DNA of 44,737 nt from contig JADJFA010000033.1 of NCBI GenBank assembly GCA_016708875.1, positions 1 through 44,737 of the forward strand, written 5' to 3'. Shown here piece after piece: positions 1 through 8,975 of the stretch (the stretch's first letter is position 1; each line of letters starts with the position of its first letter). A model generated the notes under the pieces. The model was given only the letters and a program-made list of their open reading frames with translations, was not told the DNA's origin and searched no databases. This DNA is from Lewinellaceae bacterium. Its GTDB lineage: Bacteria; Bacteroidota; Bacteroidia; Chitinophagales; Saprospiraceae. A program made the position numbers and the translations under genes.

Positions 1-1981
1 ATCTTTCGCGCAGCCCAATACTGCGCTTTTGACCGAAACAATCGCGCAAATACTTCGGTAGCACCGAGGCCCTGGGCAAGACCTTCCGGGTGAACAACCA
101 GACGGACTATCAAGTAATTGGCGTCCTCAAGGACATTCCTTCAAACACTGACCTCCGATATCAAATTTACTGCTCCTGGGCTACCTTGAGCGCCGACCAG
201 GATTTTAAGCGTTTGCTCGAAAACTGGGGTGGCATCCATGGCGGCACCCAGTGTTTTGCTGTCTTGCGGGAAGGCCACACGGCGGCTGAATTGGAAACCG
301 CCTTTGTAGGGTTTCGGAAAAATATTTCCATCCCAGGGTGCGTGAGTTTTATTACCACACAGCGCCTTTGGCCGCCGTTCATTTCGATCCTGACTTAGGC
401 TCGGGCCTGCGTAAATCTTACGTCTGGGCTTTGGGCCTCATCGGATTATTCCTGCTGCTGACGGCATGTGTCAATTTTGTTAATATGGCCACCGCACAGG
501 CCCTCAACCGCGCCCGGGAAGTGGGCGTCCGGAAGGCCATTGGCAGCAGCCGAGGCCAACTTTTTTGGCAATTTATGTCCGAAACGGGGCTTATTGTGCT
601 GTTTTCGACCGTGATTGGGCTGGCAACCGCTTATTTGGCATTGCCCGCGCTGAATGCGCTTATTGATACAAACCTGAGCCTGCACGGCACGAACGCCATG
701 GCTTTTTATGGTTTTCTGATTGCGCTGATGATCGCCGTGGCCTTTTTATCGGGCGCCTATCCGGGACTGGCCATGTCAGGATTTCGTCCGGTGGAATCGG
801 CAAGCGGTTGGTGGAAGGACAACGTGGGCGGTTTCTCGCTGCGGCGTTTTGCTGGTAGGGACACAGTTCGGGATTTCCCAGGCACTCATTATCGCAGCGG
901 TGACGGTGACCGCACAAATGGAATACACCCGAAAAGCCGATCTGGGTTTTCAGCGCGAAGGCATCGTGGTTGTGCCCTTGCCCGGGCGCTATGATGCGGC
1001 CAAGCACAGCACTCTCCGCCAACAATTGGGCAGCGTGGCTGGTGTGGAAAGTGTATCGCTTTGTTTCCAGCCGCCCGCTTCGGATGCCAACTGGAATACC
1101 CGGACGCGCATGGAAGGCCGCTCGGAGCCAGAAAACTGGGACATCAACATCAAATTCATTGATCATCAATACATTGAAACCTTTGGCCTGAAACTGTTGG
1201 CAGGCCGCAATCTCGAACCCAGCGATACCACCCGCGAATTGTTGGTGAACGAAGAAGCGGTGCGCAAACTGGGCCTCGCCAAGCCGGAGGATATTCTTGG
1301 CAAAAAACTGTTCGAAAACGACCGTGGTTTTCCGGTGGTGGGTGTGGTCAAAAATTTCCACAATCGTTCTTTGCATGAGCCTATCCACCCTCAAATCATG
1401 ATGACAGATGCTTCCAGTTCCGATGTCTGCGTCCTTCGACTCAATCTGCAAAATACAAAACCTGCCTTGGCCGAAGTGGAGAAAATCTGGACAGGACTTT
1501 TTCCTGAATACTATTTTGAAAGCGCGTTCATGGACGCGCGGCTCGCCATGTTTTACGAACAAGAGAGCATTATTATGCAGCTGATGCGCTTGTTTGCAGG
1601 CATCGCGGTGTTTATTGGTTGCCTCGGGCTATACGGTTTAGCGGCCTTCATGGTGACCCGAAAACGGAAAGAAATCGGCATACGGAAAACACTGGGCGCG
1701 AGCGTCTCAGGGGTCTTGTGGTTGTTTGGAAAAGAGACGTGCGGCTGCTGATCCTGGCTTTTTTACTGGCTGCACCGCTGGCCTGGTGGGCCGTGAACCA
1801 ATGGCTGGATGATTACGCTTATCATATTTCGCTGGGAGCTGGTATTTTTGGGCTGTCTTTGCTGTTGACGTTTGTGGTGGCAGTGTTGACGGTGGGTTTT
1901 CAGAGTGTGCGGGCGGCGCTGGCGAACCCTGTTGAGTCATCCGTTCGGAGTGACTCCATCCCGATTTTTCTTCGGGATTGA
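1..1981 (+). pseudogene. ABC transporter permease, MacB/FtsX type, 5'-truncated and frameshifted
   Basis: This is the C-terminal part of a large inner-membrane ABC permease of the MacB/FtsX class, a family that exports peptides, lipoproteins or drugs with a separate ATPase. The fragments read in order as periplasmic MacB-like domain (about 40-340), FtsX membrane domain with the signature 'NRAREVGVRKAIGSSRGQL' (about 510-560), a second periplasmic domain (950-1560) and a second FtsX domain with 'TRKRKEIGIRKTLGAS' (about 1650-1700). The duplicated arrangement is typical of Bacteroidota permeases of roughly 800 residues. The reading frame changes near 50, 320-340, 840-850 and 1720-1740, so four breaks are needed. 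The protein continues off the left edge. The natural C-terminus 'VESLRSE' lies out of frame at 1978-2000 behind a small insertion. The breaks may be consensus errors near a contig end rather than true decay. Confidence 0.85.
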
Positions 1982-1984
1982 GTC
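1932..1984. repeat. 46-bp palindromic insertion flanked by 7-bp direct repeat TTGAGTC
   Basis: TTGAGTC occurs at 1932-1938 and again at 1978-1984. Between them are two short dyads, GGAGT-g-ACTCC (1947-1957) and ATCCCGA...TCGGGAT (1958-1978). After the second TTGAGTC copy the sequence reads VESLRSE-stop, the usual C-terminus of these permeases, so the insert displaces the native last codons and creates a new stop at 1979-1981. The flanking repeat could be a target-site duplication of a miniature palindromic element. Confidence 0.6.
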
Positions 1985-2002
1985 GTTGCGGAGTGAGTGA
2001 GC

Positions 2003-2104
2003 TAATCGTAGAGAACACGGATGACACGGATTAGACACGGATTTGGGATCAAATTAAGACTAAAATCCGTGTCTAATCTGTGTCATCCGTGTTCTCTACG
2101 ATTA
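2003..2104. repeat. 42-bp inverted repeat with CACGGAT iterations
   Basis: The arms at 2003-2044 and 2063-2104 are reverse complements with one mismatch and are separated by 18 bases. Each arm holds three copies of CACGGAT (left arm at 2016, 2025 and 2036). It sits just after the permease gene and about 30 bases before the DinB gene. It could form a long hairpin acting as a terminator, or be a dispersed palindromic repeat; repeats with this CACGGATgaCACGGATT theme are familiar from Bacteroidota intergenic regions. Confidence 0.9.
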
Positions 2105-2132
2105 AGTCAAAGACATTTGACCCCGAAGCCTT

Positions 2133-2651
2133 ATGCTATCTAAACACATCGATCCAATCAAAAATGATCCAATGCACACACCAACACAAATAGCGAAGCA
2201 TCTAAGAGAAATCCATTTTGGAGTAAACTGGACCTGGTCAAACCTCAAAGACAATCTGGCAGATGTGAGCTGGCAACAGGCAACCACAAAAGTGCATGAT
2301 TTTAATACCATTGCAGCCCTCGTTTACCATATCAATTATTTTGTAGCCGCGGTCTTGAAAGTATTGCAGGGCGGACCGCTCGATGCCAAGGATATCTATA
2401 GTTTTGACCATCCCCCCATCCAATCTCAAGAAGACTGGCAAAAATTGCTGGATAAAACCTGGGCGGACGCTGAAAACGCGGCGAAATTGATAGAACAAAT
2501 GCCCGAGGAAAATCTTTGGGAAACCTTTTCAGAAGAAAAATACGGGAACTATTATAGAAACCTGCACGGAATCATTGAACATAGCCATTATCATTTGGGG
2601 CAAATTGTGCTGATAAAAAAGATACTCCAGCATCAGGCTACTGAAAACTAA
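2133..2651 (+). CDS. DinB-family (four-helix, putative metal-dependent) protein
   Basis: The 172-residue product matches the DinB/YfiT superfamily of small four-helix-bundle proteins that bind a metal through three histidines. The likely ligands are in 'ALVYHINYF' and in the C-terminal 'IEHSHYHLGQIVLIKK', the usual ending of the fold. The internal ATG at 2172 (MHTPTQIAKHLREIHFG) fits family N-termini better than 2133, because the first 13 codons add residues with no counterpart in the fold. Members have roles from bacillithiol-dependent transfer to unknown damage-inducible functions, so no substrate can be given. It stands alone, downstream of the inverted repeat. Confidence 0.85.
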   Translation: MLSKHIDPIKNDPMHTPTQIAKHLREIHFGVNWTWSNLKDNLADVSWQQATTKVHDFNTIAALVYHINYFVAAVLKVLQGGPLDAKDIYSFDHPPIQSQEDWQKLLDKTWADAENAAKLIEQMPEENLWETFSEEKYGNYYRNLHGIIEHSHYHLGQIVLIKKILQHQATEN

Positions 2652-2897
2652 GGTCGACAAATAACCTTCTCTTATGGGGACTTATACTGAATATTTGTCC
2701 ATTTGCAAATTTTTATTTGCCCAAATGCTTGTATGGAAAAAAGTGCCATGCTACCTTTCGACCTGACAAATCGAAAAATCCACATGGCACGCTTGCTCCT
2801 GCTACCATTTTGAACTGCGCCCCCGCCTCCAGTATCACACCAGAAGCGGGGGGCGATCTCCATACCAACCCGTTTCCCCAGAAACCCAACCCAACCC

Positions 2898-3986
2898 CTA
2901 CATCCCCCCCAATTCCTTCAAATACTTCTCCGAATTTATCCGCACCGCATCGCTCGGTTTCTTGCTGAGTGCTTTTTTGAAATGAGCGATCGCATTGGCC
3001 TTATCGCCTTTGAGCGCGTAAGCCTCGCCCAGGCTGTCCCAGGCATTGGCGCTATCGGGATGGCGTTCGGCATTGAGTGCCATGATCTTGATGGCTTCGT
3101 CAAAGCGGTTTTCCCCGATCAACTGATAGCCATGTGCATTTAACTCTGCCTCAGTAGCAACAGCAACGGCTGCCTCCTCCATCTTTTCGGCCTCGGCGGT
3201 TTGGTTCGCTTGCCGGAGCAGTCCGGCTTTGGTGCTCAGGGTATTGAAATTTTTGTTTTGTGCCAGTGCCTTGTCTGCCCAGACTAGGGCTTTTTCTGTG
3301 TTGATTTTGTTCTGTAAGGCATAAGTGGCGGCGCTGGACGGGCCTTGCCAACCGAATCCAGTGGGGCCTTTCAATTCTTGCTCGGCATTGGCCATAACGA
3401 TCTCATCTACCGCAAATTCAATCGCGAGCGGAAACTGCTTTTTTTCCCAGTTCAGTACGAGTTCGCCGCCGTTTTTGCTCAGGTTGACAAAGTCGTACGT
3501 CAGCAATTCGGTGTGTGGTATGTTGCGCAATTGAATTTTGGTCCGCAATTGATCATTGGCCGGGTCGTAAAAGAAACTGCCCCAGGAGCGGTATTCTTTG
3601 GATAAAATGGCCTCTCCGCTGTCGTCCTGGTTGATTACGAAGAACAAACCGTATTTCCCGGCTGGCACGGTTTGTCCACCGACTTTGACGGCATGGGAAA
3701 ATTCGATCGTCGTGTTTTCATTGGCGCCCGCCCGCCAGGGGGCTTCCTTTCCCAAGCCGAAACCTTGTTTGTTCCAGCCATAAGGCACCAACTTGCCCCA
3801 GACTTCCCGACCCTTTACCGCAGGTCTGGAATAACTGACTTCAACGGTAGAAATCCCGATCGTTTGGGAAATTTTGGCGGCAGGACTAAGGGTACGAGGC
3901 AAGGTGATTCCCTGCGACCAGGTGTTGGTGAAAACAAAGGCTACTAAGGTCAGTGGAGCCAATAAGTGAAGGAAAATCTTTGTCAT
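2898..3986 (-). CDS. Exported DUF2911 protein with C-terminal TPR repeats
   Basis: The 362-residue product begins with a signal peptide (about residues 1-24, ending near 'NTWSQ'). A DUF2911 domain follows at about 35-185, recognised by 'QTIGISTVEVSYSRPAVKGR', 'APWRAGANENTTIEFS' and 'VPAGKYGLFFV'. The rest (about 220-360) is helical with TPR units, the clearest being 'ANAWDSLGEAYALKGDKANA'. DUF2911 is common in Bacteroidota and has no assigned reaction; with a signal peptide it should act in the periplasm or at the envelope. The gene is transcribed alone, convergent with the DinB gene, with about 245 bases between them that contain nothing I can name. Confidence 0.88.
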   Translation of the reverse strand: MTKIFLHLLAPLTLVAFVFTNTWSQGITLPRTLSPAAKISQTIGISTVEVSYSRPAVKGREVWGKLVPYGWNKQGFGLGKEAPWRAGANENTTIEFSHAVKVGGQTVPAGKYGLFFVINQDDSGEAILSKEYRSWGSFFYDPANDQLRTKIQLRNIPHTELLTYDFVNLSKNGGELVLNWEKKQFPLAIEFAVDEIVMANAEQELKGPTGFGWQGPSSAATYALQNKINTEKALVWADKALAQNKNFNTLSTKAGLLRQANQTAEAEKMEEAAVAVATEAELNAHGYQLIGENRFDEAIKIMALNAERHPDSANAWDSLGEAYALKGDKANAIAHFKKALSKKPSDAVRINSEKYLKELGGM

Positions 3987-4225
3987 GTTTTTGCTTAATT
4001 TTTAAGTGAACGGAATGGATACAAAGTTTGGGTTTTAAAGTACCATTGCTAAAAATATGGACAAAGAGAGTGGGGGTGGGGGTCAATGGCGGATTGATAG
4101 GATTGATGGGATTGGGATGATTGCCAATCTTTTACAATTCCGTTACATCGTTTTACACCCAAAAAACACCCTGCGCTTTACCCGCCCATACTTTTGCCCC
4201 ATTGTTTCACCAACCAAACAAAGTC

Positions 4226-5292
4226 ATGCAAATTCACATCTTCGCATTATTGCTTCTTGTTCAATCCCTCTTTTCCTGTCAGCAGAATCCTGAAAAAGCC
4301 TTGCTATCAGAAGCCGGCATTGGTTTACAATCCAGCGGCGCTTGTCAGGAAGTCCCGACAAAAGCTATACCCACGGCAAGCAACATCGTTTTTAAATCCT
4401 CCGACGGCGGCCTTACCTGGCAGGATGTCAGCGCGGGACTGCCCATGGATTTGCCTATCAGCCGTGTTCATGCTGAGGCTGGAGAGATTTTTTTGTCTGG
4501 AGAAACCGGTTTGTACCACAGTAGCATCAGCACAGAAGCGCCGAGTTGGCAAAAGGAAATTTCTGTGGGAATAGAAATCTCTGGTATTTTTCATGGTAAG
4601 ACAGGGCCTTATGTCAGCAGTTACCGGCATGGTTTTTTTCAAAAAATACTTGGTACGGACGTTTTGATACCCTTACACAATGCTTTGGAAGACAAGACGG
4701 TACGCACCATTTTGGAAACCTCTGATGGAACGCTGTTCGTCGGTTGCGAAAGCGGCCTTTACAAATCCAAAGACGCTGGAAATAGCTGGAAACATGTCTA
4801 TGCAAATGATGGCATAAATAGCATGGCTGAATCAGACGGCGTGATCGTTTGCGGGACCTACAAGGGCCTCATGCGCTCGACCGATGCTGGTGAAAACTGG
4901 GATGCGGTGCTGACCGAGGACGGTGGGGCCTGGAACCTGGGAGTCATAGAGGGGCGTTTCGTCTCGCTCACCCAAGGTGGAGACTGGGAAGATGACCCTA
5001 CGAACAGACTGCGTATGTCTGCCGATGCTGGCAAAACCTGGCAGCGGATAGATGAGAACCTGGCTTCGGGTCAGTTCATTTTTAACAACGAGATAGGCGG
5101 GAATCCTGTCAAATCCATTAACGACGTCAAAAAGGCGGGCAAATACCTTTTTGTAGCTGCGACGCCGGGATTTTCCGCTCCTCAGACTGGGGCAAAAGCT
5201 GGGAACCTGTGTTTACGGATAAAGGCTTGAAACTGTTGCAACTGGCTGTTTCGGGCAACGTGATTTATGCCGTAAAAGTGGTTGGTTGTTGA
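4226..5292 (+). CDS. Lipoprotein with BNR/YCF48-like beta-propeller repeats (one frameshift)
   Basis: Starting at ATG 4226, the product begins 'MQIHIFALLLLVQSLFSCQQ', a lipoprotein signal with Cys after a short hydrophobic stretch, so this start is preferred over the upstream ATG at 4121. The body has repeated 'SSDGGLTWQDV', 'SKDAGNSWKHV', 'STDAGENWDAV' and 'SADAGKTWQRI' motifs, the Asp-box hallmark of BNR/sortilin/YCF48-type propellers. One reading frame ends at 5230, but the next Asp-box 'SSDWGKSWEPV' and the end of the protein lie in another frame, closing at 5292. A single missing G in the GGG at about 5169-5171 restores the frame. A surface-exposed propeller of unknown ligand is the likely product. 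Confidence 0.8.
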
Positions 5293-5310
5293 TAAATCGC
5301 GCTAATTTTG
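5282..5310 (+). promoter_or_regulatory. Bacteroidota-type promoter (TTG-N18-TAATTTTG)
   Basis: TTG at 5282-5284 is followed after 18 bases by TAATTTTG at 5303-5310, matching the Bacteroidota -33/-7 consensus TTG...TAnnTTTG. Transcription would begin near 5316, which supports ATG 5339 over ATG 5315 as the start of the regulator gene. Confidence 0.55.
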
Positions 5311-5338
5311 GCGCATGCTTTCCGTCTATTTTTTCAAA

Positions 5339-6226
5339 ATGATGCGGTTTTTGCCACTCCTGGTGTTGCCTGTTTTGGCCTGGCTGATGCCGGCCGCAGT
5401 GGATGACTCCAACGGGAATTTTTCGCCTGATAAAATCAACCTTGCCCTGCGCCGCACTGCTGATGGGCTGCTTCGCCTATCAGGCGACAGCACGAGCCGG
5501 ATTCCGGCCATCGAGCAGTGCGGCGTGGGTGTTTGGCGGGTACGCCTGGAACAAGATTTTCAATACGATGCACTTCCAGCATTGCTTCAGGCTTCGCTCG
5601 AGCTGTACGACATCCGCCGGCCATACGAAGTTGCAGTGCGCCGATGCGCTGACGCCACCATTGACCTGGGTTATCATCAACAGGATTATTTGGAAAATAC
5701 CGTCGTAGCCTGCGGCGGACGGACAATGCCTGATGGCTGTCATTTTATTGAAATCAGCTTTTTGGAAGAGGACGGAAAAAACCCGTTTTGGATAGCCAAA
5801 ATTGGTTTTTTGATCCTTTTTTTAATTGCATTTGCTGGTTTTTGGTATATCCAAAGGGGAAAAACAACCACCACAACACCTTTGGCCAGCCCTTTAGGCC
5901 ATGACTCTAATGGTGGTGGTGAAACAAACTGGCTGACATTCGGTAATTCGCGCCTGGATGTCGCTGGTCAAGTGCTCCTTTGTAACGGCGTCCGCCATGC
6001 GCTGACTTTCCGGGAAACGAAATTGCTCCGGCTATTCGTCAGCAGTCCCGACCGGCTGCTCGAACGGGATTTTATCCTCCAGCAAGTGTGGGCGGATGAG
6101 GGCGTTTTGGTTGGGCGTAGCGTGGATGTTTTTGTGTCGAGGTTGCGGAAAAAATTAGCGGCTGACCCAACGGTCGGTCTTGTGGCCGTGCACGGGGTAG
6201 GGTATCGGATGGAAACGGGGAAATAG
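5339..6226 (+). CDS. Membrane-anchored winged-helix transcriptional regulator without receiver domain
   Basis: The protein has an N-terminal signal sequence ('MMRFLPLLVLPVLAWLMP'), a periplasmic domain of about 130 residues, one membrane helix ('WIAKIGFLILFLIAFAGFW') and a cytoplasmic C-terminal OmpR/PhoB-type winged helix of about 95 residues. The DNA-binding part is recognised by 'LTFRETKLLRLF', 'LLERDFILQQVWADEGVLVGRSVDVFVSRLRKKL' split as helix and recognition helix, and the wing 'VAVHGVGYRM'. There is no phosphoacceptor receiver and no kinase next door. It resembles ToxR in logic but with reversed topology, so it could sense an envelope signal directly. The reading frame is open from ATG 5315; 5339 is chosen from the promoter position and the signal peptide. 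Confidence 0.85.
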   Translation: MMRFLPLLVLPVLAWLMPAAVDDSNGNFSPDKINLALRRTADGLLRLSGDSTSRIPAIEQCGVGVWRVRLEQDFQYDALPALLQASLELYDIRRPYEVAVRRCADATIDLGYHQQDYLENTVVACGGRTMPDGCHFIEISFLEEDGKNPFWIAKIGFLILFLIAFAGFWYIQRGKTTTTTPLASPLGHDSNGGGETNWLTFGNSRLDVAGQVLLCNGVRHALTFRETKLLRLFVSSPDRLLERDFILQQVWADEGVLVGRSVDVFVSRLRKKLAADPTVGLVAVHGVGYRMETGK

Positions 6227-6516
6227 GGAAGTAAACACAGCGCGGCGTAGGTTAAAAGGAATTTCTACCTAGGCAGCTGGGGATGTCTAAAAAGTCATTC
6301 CGCAGATTTTCATTAAAATGGTATACTGCTTTGGGGGCCCCCCGCCGTTGTGGTTCAAATATGTCAAGGTTTATGTTGCAACGGAACAGATCATTAATGT
6401 TATAAATTTCGGAGTGACTCATGAATTCGAGTAAAACCATTGTAATGCTGTGAAAAAGTTTCAACTTATATTTGACACAAACCCCGTACCGACGCATTAC
6501 TACAAACCACTTCAAC
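6227..6516. other. Intergenic, no gene recognised
   Basis: About 290 bases lie between the regulator and the nitroreductase. A GGGGGCCCCCC run sits at about 6331-6341. A minus-strand reading frame (6252-6578) overlaps the nitroreductase start and shows no family motif, so it is not called. Confidence 0.5.
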
Positions 6517-7101
6517 ATGAATATTTCCCTCGCCCAAATCTCCGAACTCATCAAAAACCGCCGCGCCGTTTTCCCCAAGTTTTATATTCCGGGAAAGCCG
6601 ATTGACAAAGCCATCATCGAACAATTGCTGGAAAACGGCAACTGGGCGCCCACCCACAAACGCACGGAGCCCTGGCGTTTCCGAGTATTCCATTCCGAAG
6701 CGAGCCGCCAAAAACTGTCAGATTATCTTTCTGAATTTTACAAAAAGAACACGCCTGAAGAACTTTTTTCAGAAGAAAAAATGAAAGGCGCCGGGGCCAA
6801 TCCACTCCGAGCAGGAGCCGTAATTGCCATTGTACTTCGACCTGACCCGGCGGCGAATCTGCCTGAATTTGAGGAGATTGCATCGGTCGCGATGGCTGTT
6901 CAAAATATGTGGCTTAGTTGCGCTGCTATTGGCTTGGGAAGTTACTGGAGTACGCCCAGGGCTTCACTGGAAGCAAACGAATTTCTGAATTTGGAGGCTG
7001 GCGAGCGATGTCTCGGTCTGTTCTACATGGCCTGGCACGAGATGCCATCCGATGTGCAGGGAAAACGTGGAGATGTGGCGGAGAAGACGGTCTGGGAGTA
7101 G
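6517..7101 (+). CDS. Nitroreductase family protein (YdjA-like, FMN-dependent)
   Basis: The 194-residue product starting at ATG 6517 (MNISLAQISELIKNRRAVF) belongs to the small FMN-binding nitroreductases that reduce nitro compounds or quinones with NAD(P)H. The FMN-phosphate contact 'NRRAVFPK' is near the N-terminus, 'NWAPTHKRTEPWRF' is the conserved dimer/flavin loop, and 'AIGLGSYWSTP' and 'CLGLFYMAWHE' complete the fold. The upstream ATG at 6472 adds 15 residues without family support. It is a cytoplasmic enzyme with no operon partner. Confidence 0.92.
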   Translation: MNISLAQISELIKNRRAVFPKFYIPGKPIDKAIIEQLLENGNWAPTHKRTEPWRFRVFHSEASRQKLSDYLSEFYKKNTPEELFSEEKMKGAGANPLRAGAVIAIVLRPDPAANLPEFEEIASVAMAVQNMWLSCAAIGLGSYWSTPRASLEANEFLNLEAGERCLGLFYMAWHEMPSDVQGKRGDVAEKTVWE

Positions 7102-7109
7102 AAAAATTA

Positions 7110-7170
7110 AACCGCAAAATGTAAAACCATGCCTGTCGGCAGGTAAACAGGAGAACCGCAAAATGTAAAA
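7110..7170. repeat. 17-bp direct repeat flanking a CCTGTCGGCAGG palindrome
   Basis: The 17-mer AACCGCAAAATGTAAAA occurs at 7110-7126 and 7154-7170, 44 bases apart. Between the copies is the near-palindrome CCTGTCGGCAGG (7132-7143). It may act as a terminator after the nitroreductase or be a small REP-like element. Confidence 0.7.
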
Positions 7171-7333
7171 TTGAGAGGAGTGTGATTTCGATAAGGGAAG
7201 GTATAATCCCTGCTTTTCAAGAAGCCGCATTGCCACGACATTTTTGCAGCCCTTCCAACCATCAGTTCAGTTTTTTCCCGGTACGATATTACCCACAATC
7301 CGAAGGTAGTAAGCAGGCCATTGATCAGGATGG

Positions 7334-8794
7334 TCAGAAACCCACATCGAAGCCAGCCCAGGCTTTGGAGGCGTATTCAAAGCAAAAAGTCAGCACGGGC
7401 GCAGCAAGGCAGATGTGCAACGCGTAGCGGTCGCGGATTTTCAAGTCGGTGAAAAGACCGAACATAAAAAGTCCAAGCAAAGGCCCATAGGTATAACCCG
7501 CTATTTTGAAGATAAGCGATATGACCGCCGAATTGCTCAGCACATTGAGAATCAGAATAATAATCACAAACAATCCCGAAAAGCCGAGGTGAACGAGTGT
7601 GCGGGTTTTGCGCTGTTTTGCTTCCAAAGCGCGTTCGTGCGCAAGGCGATCTTCTTCATACGCGAAGGATGGAGCCTCCTCAGTTTTCCCTTTTTCAAAG
7701 TTCAAAAAATCAACACAGAAACTCGTGGTAAGTGCGGTAAGCGCCGAATCGCTGCTGGCGTATGTGCTTCCGATAAGGCCGAGGATAAAGAAAATGCCCG
7801 CCACTGCATCTAAATGTCCAAAGGCTATCCGTGGGTACAGATGATCCGTGCGGGCTGGGATTTCGAGGCCAATGGAGCCAGCGTAGAGGTAAAGCAAGGC
7901 CCCCAACACCAGAAATAAGAAGTTGATAACCACCAGATATACACAGAAAACGAGCATGTTTTTCTGTGCCTCGCGGATGTTTTTACAAGCCAGGTTTTTC
8001 TGCATCAAATCTTGGTCAAGCCCGGTCATGGCAACGGCGATGAGTGCACCACTCACAAATTGCTTCACAAAATGGTTGGGGTCCGAAAAGAAATTGTCGA
8101 AGAAAAATATTTTCCCATAGCGGCTGTCCATTACACTGGAAACAATGTCCATCCCGCCCAGATTCAGTGATTTCCCAATGGTCCAAACGGTGAACACCAG
8201 TGCTACAAAAAAAAAGATGGTAATGATCGAGTCCGTCCAAATGATGGTTTTTAACCCGCCTTTGAACGTGTAGAGGTAAATCAAGGCCAACATCAACACC
8301 ACCGTGACAACAAAAGGAACCCCCATTGGGCCAAAGACAAACAACTGCAAAACGCTGGCTGCCAGGAACATCCGCGCTGCCGAACCCAAAGTGCGCGAGA
8401 GCAGAAAGAATCCTGCCCCGGTTTTATACGACCACCAACCAAACCGCTGTTCCAGATATCCGTAAATACTCGTCAGGTTCAAACGATAGTACATCGGCAT
8501 CAACACAGTAGCGATAAAAAGGTAGCCCAGCAAATAGCCCATCACCACCTGCATGTACGAAAACGCCATGTTCAGGCCCGTGCCACCTACTGCACCCGGA
8601 ATGCTGATGAACGTGACCCCGCTGATGCTTGTGCCTATCATCGCATAGGCCACAACATACCAGGGTACCTTGCGGTTGGCGAGAAAAAAACCTTCGTTGC
8701 TGTTGTTGCGCCCGGTGAACCAAGCCACGCCGACGAGCATAGCAAAGTACAGGAAAAGGATGATTAGGACGAAGGTGGGAGTGAGCTGGGCCAT
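7334..8794 (-). CDS. Sodium:solute symporter (SSS family)
   Basis: The 486-residue integral membrane protein has the LeuT-fold SSS pattern of about 13 hydrophobic helices. The helix-1 sodium-site region is 'YAMIGTSISGVTFISIPGAV', followed by 'LTSIYGYLEQRF' and 'SRTLGSAARMFLAASVLQLF', and later 'SSDSALTALTTSFCVDF', all characteristic of the family. A charged cytoplasmic loop rich in Glu and Arg lies between the last two bundles. The transported solute cannot be read from the sequence; sugars, amino acids, sialic acid or iodide are all used by relatives. The length and both ends look complete. Confidence 0.93.
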   Translation of the reverse strand: MAQLTPTFVLIILFLYFAMLVGVAWFTGRNNSNEGFFLANRKVPWYVVAYAMIGTSISGVTFISIPGAVGGTGLNMAFSYMQVVMGYLLGYLFIATVLMPMYYRLNLTSIYGYLEQRFGWWSYKTGAGFFLLSRTLGSAARMFLAASVLQLFVFGPMGVPFVVTVVLMLALIYLYTFKGGLKTIIWTDSIITIFFFVALVFTVWTIGKSLNLGGMDIVSSVMDSRYGKIFFFDNFFSDPNHFVKQFVSGALIAVAMTGLDQDLMQKNLACKNIREAQKNMLVFCVYLVVINFLFLVLGALLYLYAGSIGLEIPARTDHLYPRIAFGHLDAVAGIFFILGLIGSTYASSDSALTALTTSFCVDFLNFEKGKTEEAPSFAYEEDRLAHERALEAKQRKTRTLVHLGFSGLFVIIILILNVLSNSAVISLIFKIAGYTYGPLLGLFMFGLFTDLKIRDRYALHICLAAPVLTFCFEYASKAWAGFDVGF

Positions 8795-8811
8795 GTCTTG
8801 TTGTGTTCCTT

Positions 8812-8880
8812 GTCAGTTGGCAGTAGCAGTTTGCAGTAGCAGGTGGCAGTGGCAGCTGGCAAAGATTGGCAAAAGTAATC
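8812..8880. repeat. Imperfect GGCAGT/GCAGTA iterations
   Basis: Loose tandem copies of GGCAG(T/C)(A/G/T)GCAG fill the stretch upstream of the symporter gene, for example CAGTTGGCAGTAGCAGTTTG. No coding role is apparent. Confidence 0.5.
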
Positions 8881-8913
8881 TTTTCTCAATTCTCCCTATT
8901 TTTGTTGAGCCAA

Positions 8914-8941
8914 TTGGCATTGGCTAAATTCGATACATTCG
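8914..8941 (+). promoter_or_regulatory. Possible promoter (TTG-N17-TACATTCG)
   Basis: TTG at 8914-8916 and TACATTCG at 8934-8941 match the Bacteroidota consensus with one mismatch, 34 bases before the ATG of the outer-membrane protein at 8976. Confidence 0.35.
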
Positions 8942-8975
8942 TCCATCCTTTCACCCTATTAAAAAAATTTTCCCA

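Noticed and set aside
660..1562. Minus-strand 300-codon reading frame
   Set aside because: It is the antisense shadow of the permease; the plus-strand reading has clear FtsX and MacB motifs and this one has none.
6252..6578. Minus-strand 108-codon frame between the regulator and the nitroreductase
   Set aside because: It overlaps the nitroreductase start, has no recognisable motif and no convincing start signal.
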